From Otis tarda (lineage: Eukaryota > Chordata > Aves > Otidiformes > Otididae), in the NCBI GenBank assembly GCA_026413225.1, contig CM048554.1, positions 4,790,001 through 4,854,000 of the forward strand: a stretch of 64,000 nucleotides of DNA, in the 5' to 3' direction. A model generated the notes under the pieces. The model was not told where the DNA came from, did not search any database, and was given only the letters and a program-made list of their open reading frames with translations. The position numbers were made by a program, and so were the translations under genes. Of the stretch, positions 46,300 through 57,414 are shown one piece after another (positions within the stretch are counted from its first letter, which is position 1; each line of letters starts with the position of its first letter).

Positions 46300-46620
46300 A
46301 CTTAAGACTGGTCATACGCTATTCTCAGCTCTGCTACTGACTCACCTGCATGGCCTTGGGCGAGCTGCTTGCAAATTTGTGCCTTAGTTTACCCATCAGT
46401 AAGAACAGAGATAGTAACAGTCTCACGGAGTGGTGTGAGAATTAGTTAATTAATATTTGGAAAACAGTTTGTGCCTTGACGTCTTTGTGCCTTTGTTTAC
46501 CCACCAGTAATATCAGAGATAATAACTGTCTGATGGAGAGGTACAAGGATTAATTCATTATTTGAAAAGCAGTTTGAGATCTTTGGATGAAAGATGCTAT
46601 GTGAGTAAAACATATCATTA
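46300..46620 (+). mobile_element. MIR-type SINE with an internal tandem duplication of about 108 bp
   Basis: The MIR core is clear: CAGCTCTGCTACTGACTCAC, TGGCCTTGGGCGAGCTGCTT, then TGTGCCTTAGTTTACCCATC and GAGAATTAGTTAATTAATAT. The 3' half then repeats: TTTGTGCC at 46376 recurs at 46484 and the following hundred bases align again (GTTTACCCACCAGTAATATC, AGGATTAATTCATTATTTG), now continuing into the MIR 3' end (TTTGAGATCTTTGGATGAAA, GATGCTATGTGAG). The two halves are about three quarters identical by eye. Either a tandem duplication inside one element or two insertions in register. Confidence 0.72.
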
Positions 46621-47565
46621 AAAACATCTCCCGGTCCTCTGTGAAGTTAAAATAAAGTTAGAGCTTCTTAGTCATTCAAATAATTAAACCATAAATACTG
46701 TTTATTTTAATCTTCCCTTTAAAAAAATAATCTAATCTAAGCAGCGATACCAGCCAAAGAATGAAAAATATTTCAAATTCAGGAGACCTATCAATTTGAA
46801 GAGCTTGATTCTTAATTGCTTTTTGATTTCTATCAATTGAAAGTGAGAGCAATTGTATTTACAAATGCCTGCAAGAGCGCAGGGTGGCCGGGAGGACACC
46901 CACAGCTCCTCCGCAGGGTTTCAGCCTGCATATTCACATGGGTACAGCAGCTGCGCGCTGCGCCACGGAGGGTTTCTCACACTATCCAAGCAGATGATCC
47001 TATTTGACTTGTTCACCAACAGGGAGGTGTAGGCTTCTCTATCTTAAAGGCATGTCAAAGGTAGCTTCCCCCCAAAATGTGGGTCCATTGAAGCAGGGTT
47101 GCAGGAGCAACCTCTCCTCCCAGGAACGGTGCTGAAGGGACAATTTGACCACGGGAAGGCACCGGTCATCAGCTGTTGATGACCACAGCTTGGGCTGCTT
47201 GTCTCTCCTAAAATTCGGCACTGACCACGTGCTGTGAGCCGATGCTGCCCCACCTGCTCTGCCCGGATCCACGAGAAGAGAAATCCCAGAGCAGTACTGG
47301 CCGACACTGGAAAAGAACAGTACGAGAGACGATGGAGTCTATATTTAAAATAATCTTTTATTCAGAGATGTACATGACGAATGTGGAAAGCCCTCTCAGT
47401 CACTTCCTTGGGGATTTACCGTATATTGGAGCGTAAAAGATATGCAATTAACTTATGTTTTGTCTTTTTTTTTTCTATTTTTTGTGCATGTTTTTGTTTT
47501 ACAAAGTACACAGGTGAAGAAGAGGTTTGCAGATTGAAGGTCACAGTTTTAAATTGGTTATAAAA
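46621..47565. other. Non-coding sequence, no gene recognised
   Basis: AT-rich to 46800, then unique. Minus frames at 47039-47307 overlap in two phases without domain. Confidence 0.55.
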
Positions 47566-47585
47566 TTAAATTAAATTTAATTTAA
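47566..47585. repeat. Perfect 20-bp AT palindrome
   Basis: TTAAATTAAATTTAATTTAA reads the same on both strands. It is low-complexity (AAT/TTA units) and may have arisen by chance or slippage. Confidence 0.95.
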
Positions 47586-48258
47586 GGTGTAGCTACTGCT
47601 GGGAACCTCCTAGTGAAACAATCTGCTGTGCTGGGCACGCAAACCACCACCCCATGAGCCTTCCACCAGCTCAGAGGGCCTCATCTCAGCCTTTTCATGG
47701 CCTCCCACTCCTCTCTGCGCATAGAAGATTTTGCAGCGATCGCCAAGTAACCCGTGTGGGAACGTAAGGTAGAACAAAGGATGTAACTGCCTTCCCGAGC
47801 TCCAGTGCTTTCATTAGTTAAATGTCCTTCTGCCTTTTCCACGCTAGTCCAGCTTCTACTGAATTTTCATCAGACCAAAAGAGGCCTTCAGGGCCATTTG
47901 AAAGTACCCATCAGATAAAAGCAATTGTCATCCTCCTTATGCGGCAGGCAAGGAAGCAGACACAGGTAGACTGGTCACACAGGAAGGAGAGGAGGGACTC
48001 GGTGACTCAGAGCTTTTGACTCCCAGCTGTCAGCTTGAGACGCCATTCCAGCCAAGTATAAAAGCACACGGTTATCTCTGAACTCATGAATAATCCCATT
48101 GATTTAAGCCATAAACTTCAGCATCAGGCCCTTAACCACCTGACTGCTGGCCAAGAGTGGATAAACAGGAGTGCGGGTCTGGATAGGGCCAAGACATTTC
48201 TCTTGACATAGAGGAATAGCAGCAAATGGTAGTTTTCCTGGTGCAGGTTTCTGCCTAA
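47586..48258. other. Non-coding sequence, no gene recognised
   Basis: Unique sequence, no recognised repeat or coding region. Confidence 0.55.
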
Positions 48259-48356
48259 GAGAATCATAGAATCTTTAAGGTTGGAAAAGACCTCCAAGAT
48301 CATCAAGTCCAACCGTCAACCTAACACCACCATGCCTACTAAATCATGTCCCAAAG
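48259..48356 (-). mobile_element. CR1 LINE, short 3' fragment of a different subfamily
   Basis: GAATCATAGAATCTTTAAGG, then TTGGAAAAGACCTCCAAGAT, CATCAAGTCCAACCGTCAAC and CTAACACCACCATGCCTACT is the CR1 3' end in reverse orientation. Its 3' UTR (ACCTTAAAG, CCATGATG-like block, CTAACACCACCATG) differs from the other avian-type copies here, so it belongs to another CR1 subfamily. Truncated after about 98 bases. Confidence 0.92.
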
Positions 48357-50439
48357 AGAACCAGCCATGGGGATGAAAAAGTGGCTTGGTCCTTGAGATG
48401 AGGGGTCCCTTGGGGATGATGTAGCTCTTGTGCCAGGCCCAGGAGCTCTCTCCATGCTGGACACAAGTGGACTTGTCCACCTCCCTCACAGTCACCCTGT
48501 TAGTTGCATGCTGAGGGCTGCTGGGCTGACTGCAGTGACGTTGACCTTGGTAGTGATTCCCCAGAAACTGATGCCCAGACAATGGGATCCCAGTCCCTAG
48601 GCTTTGCTGGAGAGGAACCCAGTTCCCCTGGGAGGCAAAAAGGGCATTTGCATATGTGATGATACCAAATGTCCACTCCTGACTGGGATTTTGTGAGTTC
48701 TTTATCCTTTGCTCACGCAGAATCGGGAAATGACCTGATTGTGAAGGAGTCTCGAGGTGTCCCGCAAAACTCTGCAACCCAGTTCAGGAGACAGTTTACT
48801 CCCCTACGGCTGCTTCTGACCTTCTAGCAAAGGGCTAGGAGATCAAGGGAAACAAGAAGGAAGCTATGTTCCTGTTGTTGATGGAAGAGTGAGTGAAGCA
48901 ACCTAAATTATACATGGCATTGCTTACCAGATGGTCGGAGCGTCTCTCCCTTCTATTATGCAAAGTAATAGTTTCACAAAGTAGAGGGGACCGGAGATAC
49001 CAGAGCATTTGGGAAACACGTCCCACAGCTGATTGAAAGGTGTGTTTTACTTCTGGCTGGTAACATAGGATTTCAGCTGGATGCCTGTTGTTCGATCCTT
49101 CCCCAGAGATGAAAGGTGTCAGCTTGCTCTCTGGGATGGAGCAGAAAGACTGTGAACCCAACCAGAACTGGAGCAGTAACTTATAACAGCAGGAAAAAAA
49201 AAAAAAACCAACAGGTTCTGCAAACTGGGACAGGAGGTGGTGGTTTAAATAAAATATTCAATAAATCTGGGCAAAGTCCATTTTGCTTCTCACTTATGAG
49301 AAGCTTTCAGTTTGGTTCTTGTAGCGGTGGATGCTGACCTGCGATCTCTCAGCTGGAGTAACGGTGGGGGTGTGTGAGCTAAATGAACCGATCCTCATTG
49401 CCTAATATGTCCAAATATTCTTCCCAGCCTACACCCATTTTCCGCTGACATGAAAACTGAAGGTGTGAACAGAAAGCTACTTCTGCTGGCTTTAACTTAC
49501 AACAGTTCAGATATCGGCGCAATGCTTCCCTGGGAGCATGAAGGCCCAGCTGGGCCAGATTTCTGGGGCTGAAGCTTCCCAGAGAGCCTCTGTTGCCCCT
49601 CACTGGCTGGAAGCCCTCTCAATCTCAAATTTGTTTGCAGCACACACATACCCATCTTGAGGGCGAGGATGGGAATATTTTCTCCACTTCATGACTGTAC
49701 AATTAACTCATGCAATAGTCCTAGTCCATGAGCAGAGCTCCTCAGCATGGCATTAAAACCTACTAAGAGCATGCAGAGAAAAGAAAATTTCTCTTATAAG
49801 CCTTGCTAGATTGGTCCTCTTCATGCCCATTGTGCAAACCCACCAACAGGTGGGATGCACAGACTTAATTTCACCAATAATGGCATTGATCCATATGTAA
49901 AATAACCAAGCCACTCATGGCTTTGGTTTGTGTGTTATATGATCATCTGAAGGCTTTAAAAAGGGTGTCACACAGGTCTCATACCCATGTATAATTCTGA
50001 TATTCTCTCAGATGCAGCTTTTGCTGGAGTAGTGCAAGACAAAAATATGCCGGGCTTCCCTTATGGCTTTTTGATAACTGAAATTCAACGGATTAAATCT
50101 CAGATTAGGAACTGCGGCCCTTGTTCTCACTCAGAGCTGTGGGCTCGCAGCTTTTGGGCTGATTTCTGAAGCGGTTCACTCCGTGACAAGAAGTTCTTTA
50201 AGAATCAGTGGCCAATATGGGACTAACTTCAGCCACCTTTAATTTGCGGCAGATTACCCTAGCACAGATGCTGAAATTTATAATCTGCATTTAATTTTTC
50301 CCTCTCATTTTTCCCTAGGAGTGCAAGGGGAAACAACACTAGGAAAGGACAGAAGAGACCGAGGAGCCCCGCGTGCTCCGGCACACTGCTCAGCGACTCA
50401 GCAATCTGTCTCCCGCTCCAGGCCCTTCCTTCAGACTAT
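48357..50439. other. Non-coding sequence, no gene recognised
   Basis: Unique sequence with an A-run near 49194-49206. The 153-codon minus frame at 48316-48777 begins inside the CR1 flank and has no domain. Confidence 0.55.
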
Positions 50440-50500
50440 GCCTGACCTCAGGCAAATTGCATCACGGCTTCCCCATCACCCAAATATCTTTAAATACAGC
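50440..50500 (+). mobile_element. MIR-like SINE core remnant
   Basis: GCCTGACCTCAGGCAAATTG, then CATCACGGCTTCCCCATCAC and CCAAAT lines up with the MIR core TGTGACCTTGGGCAAGTCACTT..GTTTCCCCATCTGTAAAAT with a short deletion. Weak but in the right order. Confidence 0.42.
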
Positions 50501-53500
50501 ATTACCCAGGAGCTAGACACTTGTCACATTCCTTTTTAAGGCACATACTCCAAAACTCAAGGCATGGGAAACCCAAAGGTTTCACAACAAAGTGTGGAAA
50601 AACCCCGAAAAATATTGGCTCAAACCCTCCCTTTTCGGGCCACACCCAAAAAGCAAGTGAGATTATAATGGACAAATCCTCCTCTGGCAGTGGGCCGATC
50701 AGCCAGAGCACCACTCGCTGAGTCCCAACCTATTTCACACCATGCAAAATCACCGCGGGAAAAGGCTGACAAGGTTCAGACAATTCAGAGCACTGTACCT
50801 TTGCTCATGACAGCAACGGCAGCCAGTTGCGAGCGTCTCGGTGTCTGGCCAAAGCGGATGGCAGACGGCTGTCTGAAGCTGGGACCTGGGAAAATGGGGA
50901 TAACATCAGGAAAAAAACAAACACATCTTACATAGCTACTAGTCCCATCTCATCCCGCTCTGGGGAGATGCCTACTTGACGTGGACTGAGTCAGTGCCTG
51001 GTCTTGTGGTCCTTCAGCACTCCACAGAGCTACTGTGTGCTTGCAGACTTGGGGCTGTTGGCACATCTCGCCCCATCTGCTGCGTGCGAGGACTTCACAG
51101 CCAACGCTGTGAAACAGCGGCTTGGCTATTTCCACCCTGTTTTGACTTTTTTGGCCTACCTGCGTGTGTGAACAAACACGCGGCCTCCCCAGTGGGTCAG
51201 CAGGTCAGGATGGAGCAACAGGACCTACCTGGGAGTGTTTGGTGGCTACTTTGAAAAATCTCCCTAGACTTTCATTGGATACTAGGATACCACGAAGTAT
51301 CTGCCTGGACCTGGGCTTTGATTCTAGCGCCTTTCCCTCAGAGACCACAACTAACAGCTGTCTTCTCAGGGAGAGAGAAGGAGGGGGCAGTGGTTGCGTT
51401 TTGAGGGTAGGGAGAGGGAAAGGCTTCTTGAGGCCACTGTCTGCACAGGGGAGCCACAGGGCTGGTCAGCATGATCAGGAACCACGTTATTTCTCCTCCT
51501 CCGTGTTGCTACTCCTTCTGGGAGACCACCGCTCCTGGCTCTTCCATTGCCCTCCTCCCTAGGTCCCACATTCCTGGCTCTCCCCACCCAGCTGTGCCAC
51601 CCCAGCTCTACCCCAACCTCCCCATCACTCCCCAGGCAAGTCCTGGCCCTTCAGCTGCGGTGTGGCAAAATTCAATTTTGCCTACGTGGCTGAGAAACGT
51701 TGTCTCTTCAAAAAAATACCAGCTCGCCTGCAGGGAATGAGGTGGAAGCTAGACCATGTTGAGGCCTTTTTCTTTCCTGCAAGGGCGCGTTTGCAAGACA
51801 CTCGTGGACAGCACTATGCAGATGAGCGACACTGTGAAAGGTAAGGCCAGCTCCTCAGTGGGTGGAAAAAGGGGTAGATCAAATGGCTATCCAGATTTCC
51901 ATCAGTTGTGGGGCTGGCCAGGTGACAGTTAGGTAGGGTTACCATTTTGCCTGGATGGCTCATCTCTTTGCCAGCTGTAACAAACACGGCGCTTGATGCA
52001 AACAGAGCTGGGCTGAGCTTCACCAACAGATGCATTTTCCTCCCCACCTGCTCCATTGGTACAAGCGGTGTCATCTCTGCAAAACAAGCACATGAAGAGA
52101 AGCTAAAATTGCCAAGTGGGAATCTGGTTTGTATTCATGCTGAGAGCTGGCCAAAGAAGGAGAAAATAGCAATCTCAGAAGGGTTTTCAAGATTTGGACA
52201 TCTGGCTTCATCTTTCATGATGTTCAAACACAATCTGTCAACTCCCATCAAGAAAAACAAGAGGGAGAATAGCCTAGCCTTTAAAAGTCAGTGCTGCCAT
52301 GACTAGAAAGTTCAGGAAGCACGTGGGAGAAAAAAGATTGGTCTGAACCCATGACCTGAACACAAATCTACACCTTGCGGGATTCCTTTCTGTCTTGTGG
52401 TGCTAAGAAATTCTGGCTAGAACATTAGAAAGTAAAATGCAAAAGAAAAGGCTCTTAAAAGCAAAATTAAAGCTAAATTGTGAACTTCCACATTCTTCAG
52501 CTGAGTGTGTTTTGTGTTTGAGAAAATTCATGGTAAGGTGTAAAGATTTCACCTCTCTGAGCTTTGGATGGTTTCATTATTAGTAGGCCACAAATGAATT
52601 AAGTAGATGATGCAAAAATGACTGCCAATAAAACATTTACACCGATTCTCCATTCTATGTGAAGCATCTTTTATATATATGTATATACGTATATACCATA
52701 AATAATAGAAATGATGCTCATATTTTATACTAGGGATGTAAACACTGGTCCCAACAGCAGTGGCAAATGAACCACTCACATCTTCTGATTGCATAATTTG
52801 CCTAGAGGATGGATACATAATTACACTATAATTAAGTATAATAAACAGAGAAAATGATTTGAGAAGGAAAAATTATCACAGCCTCAACCACATCAGCCAG
52901 AAGCTCTCTTCTAATTAAGTTATTTTATTAAACAAAATGTTTTTAGGGTGGGTCCCCTTTGAAAATGTACATTATAGTCCATGTAATGTAATTTACTTTA
53001 TAAGTAAAACATGGCTTGTGTATGGACAGATCATATCTGATAGGACTGCAGCCACTGGGTCCAGTCCAGGCAGGTGCTGAGTCCCTCACACCCATGGTCC
53101 AAGTAGCAGACCCTGAGTGCTGCTCCGGGAAATGCAGCAGCATACAGAGCAGCCTTTTATTTGCACTCACTGATGGGCTCTTTTTGTGTTACTTAGGGTT
53201 TTTTTTTTCTGATTTAAAGGGAGAAATGCTAACAGGTAATTCTGATGTTGTCATCCTGTAATGATACAGTAGAGGCAAAGGACAAGAAAAGAGGTAGCTC
53301 AAGCTCAGCCCAAATAGCTCATGCTATTTTGAGTCAAGAGAGTCTTAAAACACTACTCCCTCTCAAATGCTTTCACCCTCGCTAATTCTCGGTGCTTGGC
53401 AAGATGCGAAGATGGAGTTGACTTCTACGTTACTTTGGCTGAAGAAATCCCAAACCTTGGCTCACAAACTATAGAAGACCACATGGCAAAGGCCATCAGA

Positions 53501-53679
53501 CATGCTCCAGTTCATTCCCTTAGAACTACCGTTTATGGTTTTAAACACCTGCCCCAAGCCACTCGGGAACGATAGGAGCTATTACAGAAGCCTTGGAGCA
53601 TTATTCTGAACTTAGCTACTGCTCCTGTTCCTCCTCCTCAGAAAAAGTAAGAAATGGTCAGCTTTAACGTTTCAGCCGT
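50501..53679. other. Non-coding sequence, no gene recognised
   Basis: C/A-rich on the plus strand to about 52.3 kb. The part 52550-52960 is AT-rich with enhancer-like words (TTCTAATTAAGTTATTTTAT) and a short GTATATACGTATATAC palindrome at 52681-52696. No gene or transposon recognised. Confidence 0.5.
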
Positions 53680-53960
53680 AACATTTCTGTGTACATCTGC
53701 ATCATTTCCACGTTTCTCTTCCTCTTGTGAGTACTTAGAGATTGTGATCAAGCCACCCCTTAGCTTCTCTTCTGTAAGCTCATTAGATCACGCTGCCTGA
53801 TACAAATCTCTGCTGGTTTCCTGGCTCTTCAAGGCTCGTCCAGCCTTGCAATGTTCTTTGAGAAGATCTCTGTATATCAGTGACCTGTTTTCTTAACTAT
53901 TTACTCTCTTCTTCTGTTCCCAAGTAACTTGTAAGGTTTATTTGCAATGATCCAGATTTT
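53680..53960 (-). mobile_element. Ancient CR1 LINE fragment, ORF2 region
   Basis: ATTGTGATCAAGCCACCCCT, then TAGCTTCTCTTCTGTAAGCT reads like the antisense of the old amniote CR1 ORF2 segment that encodes a GVT.. / SLRRRLKG-type region (remembered plus version: ATCAAGTCACCCCTTAACCTTCTCTTCGTTAAGCT). Flanking words are weaker. Boundaries are approximate. Confidence 0.5.
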
Positions 53961-54659
53961 CTTTCAAGTCATTGTGAAAAATGGCATAAGCTCAGTAACT
54001 CATCCCTTTGGTGCCTGCTAGGGATGAGATCTAAAAATAGATTTACACTCAGCATAGGAGAAAACATCCCTGGCCAAGGAAAATCCAGGGAAAGAAGAAA
54101 CTGTGTCCTAAAAGTATCAGTTGTCCACAGCAGGACAAGGTCCTTGAATTCCAAATGTTGAACATTAGGTTGTGCGAACATCTCCACATGCCCAATGGAG
54201 AGGCATTTCTCTAGCTCTATCTACTGCATGCACAGGTTATTGGGTAATGGAGAGAGCAGTGTCGTCAAGAGGAATCTTCTCTTGTTTAGAGTTTTCCGCT
54301 TTGAAATGTTTGCAGACCTTTGAACTACAAAACGTTGGAGGTTATTGACGAGATTATTGATGTGTGTGGCTACTGCCTGCAGGGTGCCCCAGGCAGGACA
54401 CTTAGGTCATCGTGGGTCTGTATACTCCTGATGACTACTTCAGTTTCTCTCCTATTCGCATGCATTTTCAGTTGTACAGTGACCTGATTTCAACTAGGAG
54501 CTCCCATGAGAAACCACGTGGCCATCACAGTCATTGTAAACTGAAGCCAAAGAGTAATTTTCAAATGCCTGGCAAACGCTAGACCACAGAAACTCAATGT
54601 GTCGTAAGATTCCACTTGGTCCCATCATCATGGGTGGGAAAAAGGAGGAGGATTATCCG
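53961..54659. other. Non-coding sequence, no gene recognised
   Basis: Unique sequence without recognised repeats. Confidence 0.5.
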
Positions 54660-54810
54660 TAGACCTCAAAGTGCTTTACAAAGGGAGGCAAAGGCTGCTA
54701 TTCCCATTTATTGGATAGGGCAATGGCGAGTTGAGACTTGCACAAAGTCACCCAATTAATCAGCCAAAAACTGCCACTGAAACCCATATTCTGGTCTAAA
54801 CAGGTTCTCA
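54660..54810 (-). mobile_element. MIR-type SINE
   Basis: CCTCAAAGTGCTTTACAAAG, then CTATTCCCATTTATTGGATA, GGGCAATGGCGAGTTGAGAC and TTGCACAAAGTCACCCAATT corresponds to the reverse complement of MIR (AAGCGCTTTACAAA..TCCCCATTTTACAGATGGGG..ACTTGCCCAAGGTCACAC). The distal part (ACTGCCACTGAAACCCATAT) fits the end of the core. Decayed, with no reading frame expected. Confidence 0.65.
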
Positions 54811-56083
54811 GACTGCCCTCATCACTGTAATATCTGAGTACCCTCCAGTAGCACATCAGGAGAATTCGGGCATGTCTACACTGGCCACTGCAAACAGCTG
54901 CCTCTCAAGCCAGCCCCCTTCTCAGCCAACTGGACAAAAGCCACCTCCAGATGAAAGCTGTATAGCTAGATTAACTTTGTCCTGAGCCCAGACGTATGAA
55001 CCCCACCACAAGTCAGGATGAAAGCTCAACCCACCACCATTGTAACTCAGCTCTGTGGCTTCCAGGGTGTAGCTTGCTCGTGAGGCACAGACAAAGCAGA
55101 TGTGAGACTGTCTCTGAGAACAGATAGACCTTCCTTTATTCTAAATCCAGTTTCATCATCTGTAGTGCCCCTCAAAGTATTTCCTCATGCTTCAGTTCTC
55201 ACTGAGCCAGCGAGGTAGGGCACAAACGTGCTTGTTAGTGGGTTTCAGCCTTATGGGTCCTTTGAGGAAAGATCTGGAAGGTGACAATTTAAACAGGGAT
55301 ATTTGGATACACTTCCATAAAGAAAGAAAATCTCCAAAATCTATTTAGCAAGTCAGGAAAAAGGAAAGAGAAGGAAAGCACCTCTTTAAATTCAGGATGT
55401 GCTTGTCATGAGCAAGAGCACTAAACAATTTGTAACTTAATGACCTGAAGGAAGAGTAGCTGTTATTACAGGGCATTGTACTGGCAAAGCTCCTATACAT
55501 CACAACAATAATTCTCTCCAGACTTCTCTTCCCTTCCAAGGCATGAGGAAACGTCAGTCCATTTAGCCTCAACTCTCTGGCAGGCAGCATCGCTTCCTCG
55601 TGAGAGGCAGGGAGCTGACACAGCGATGGGAAGGCTCTCCTTTGTAGCAGCTACCAAAGCCCCGTGTGACCCAGTAAGTCTGACGTAGAGCTGAAGAAAT
55701 GAGTCCTGCTCCAAGGAAGCTAAAAATCCCAAGGTGCCCTGAGAGCTTCTCCTGGACTACTCATGCTCCCAGGTTTAGAAATGCTTTGAGGGTTGCTAAG
55801 TTCATACGAACCACTCCTAGCTCTGGAAGTCCCCATGCCTTGAATGGTTAGAGGCTGGGAAAGCACAGCGTGGATGCGCCCAGCTCTACTCACCCTGATT
55901 TTCCTTTCCTCCTCCCGGCACCTACTTCCGCCGTCTGTCAGCAACGGGCCATGGGGCAAGGTGGGCTTTGATTCGGAGCAGCACAGTTGCGTGCTTCTGG
56001 ATCTGAATCCCCACTACTGGCAGGGCTCCAGAAGCTTCACCAGATCATCACCCTTTGTCTGGGGAAACCAGGGCAGCGCATAG
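54811..56083. other. Non-coding sequence, no gene recognised
   Basis: Starts with the word GGCATGTCTACACTGGCCAC near 54869, reminiscent of an old DNA-transposon remnant common in amniotes, but too short to call. The rest is unique. Confidence 0.5.
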
Positions 56084-56740
56084 GTGGTGGTGTTTCTTTG
56101 CAGCTTTGCGTTCCTTGGACTTTTGTGCAAAGCCCTGAACGGCGAACGTATGCTTGATGCGTATGCAGAAAGGGCACAGACGCTGCTTGAAAAAAAACGG
56201 ACCTGGTTAACTTGGCTACGATCATCCAGGAAGTTTGTGGCAGAGCTGCAAATAAAATCCAGACATTTTGCCTTTTTGGCCTGCGTCTTCACAACAACAA
56301 CGTTCTTCCTCTGGGCATCTGGGTTTGTTGTCTTATCGGGACACGCTGCTCGGCATGTCTCCTTAAAGGGAAAGAGTGCTGGGAAAGCCACGCATGGATT
56401 CTTTAGAGAAAATTACACCACCTACATAGGAAAACCCCATAGCTTTTTGCAATTACTGCCATGCATGTATATCTTTCCCTCCCTTTGTGATCTTCACCAC
56501 TTCCTCACCATATGTAAAAGGCCTGATCCTGATGAAAATACTCCTGGTTCCAGAAGTGCCACTCAGATGATGTTGATTTACCTCCACAAAGGATGTGGCC
56601 CAATGCTTTTTGGCCAGATTTTTCTGCAAGCAGCCAGTCACAACTCTCTCTCCTCCACCCAGAAAGTTGAGGGAAGTCGTGCGACAATAACTTCGCTCAA
56701 CTTCACCTGGCCCACCCAGGGAACAGCTATTTCTGGATAG
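56084..56740 (+). other. Longest open frame in the window, 218 codons, unrecognised
   Basis: The frame begins with a hydrophobic stretch, continues as a charged helix-like part around residues 20-60 (for example ERMLDAYAERAQTLLEKKRT), then has a hydrophobic run near residues 62-86 that could be a membrane segment. I recognise no family. Its start lies just after a TTTCTTTGCAG acceptor-like site at 56092-56102, so the first codons would be intronic if that site were used. At this base composition a chance frame of this length is uncommon but not impossible. No Kozak context, repeats or CR1 similarity were seen. Most likely chance. Confidence 0.12.
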
Positions 56741-56766
56741 ACACGGAAAACCCAAGCCTTGTCCCT

Positions 56767-57414
56767 TTAATCTAACATCTCATGCATGTTGCTAAGCCTA
56801 ATGTTTAATTTGAAAAAAAACAAGCTGAAAATAGCATTAAAGGAAGCAGAGGATTTGAACAGCACTGTATTTTTAAGATAGTCTTTCTGGAAAACACTGT
56901 ATTTAAAAACTGACCCTTTTACCATGAGGTTTCTGAAACTATAGAGCCATCCCAAGCTTCCTGTGAGATAAGGCTTGTAATTTGGAACTGAGTAATGGAG
57001 TATAAATACAATTGGCTTTGTATTAAGAGTCAATGCGTAATCATCTGGCAGTGTCATATTGCCCCAACCCCAGAGTGGTTTGGGGCTATTTGTGCTGGAA
57101 ATTAAAAAGTTAAGAGAGACGCAATGATGAAGGTAGGTCATCTTCCACGCCTGACAGAAGGATGGTGTCTCAGGGAGCAAATCTCCATGCAGCTTTGGAG
57201 AAAAAAAAAAAAACAAAACACCACAAAAAAACCAACAAACTACTTTTGAGCGTATAAGGTCCCCTGTCTCCCACACTTGCAGGAATGTTAATTTAAGCTG
57301 GGAGGCTACAACTTGAAGTGTTTGGAAGGGCAGCTGGCGAGCTGTGGTGAGCAGAGGTGGACGGTGCAAACTCCTCTTCATTGAAGCGATACAAACTCGA
57401 GAAGATTTTAACAC
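56767..57414 (-). other. Long open frame on minus strand, 215 codons, unrecognised
   Basis: It ends 26 bases from the end of the 218-codon plus frame, so the two run tail to tail. The translation is rich in F, L, S and K, and includes a F/V/C-rich part translated from the A/C-rich tract at 57199-57242, which argues against a real protein. No motif is recognised. Confidence 0.1.
57199..57242 (+). repeat. A-run followed by an A/C-rich tail
   Basis: A13 then AAACACCACAAAAAAACCAA-type sequence with no G or T over about 40 bases. Same class as 44419-44465, 44780-44845 and 49194-49212. Confidence 0.85.

Noticed and set aside
54865..55020. Possible old DNA transposon (GGCATGTCTACACTGGCCAC)
   Set aside because: A single short resemblance without terminal inverted repeats or a second matching block.
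56226..56275. Possible MIR fragment (GGAAGTTTGTGGCAGAGCTG)
   Set aside because: One MIR-like word only; neighbouring blocks do not follow in order convincingly.
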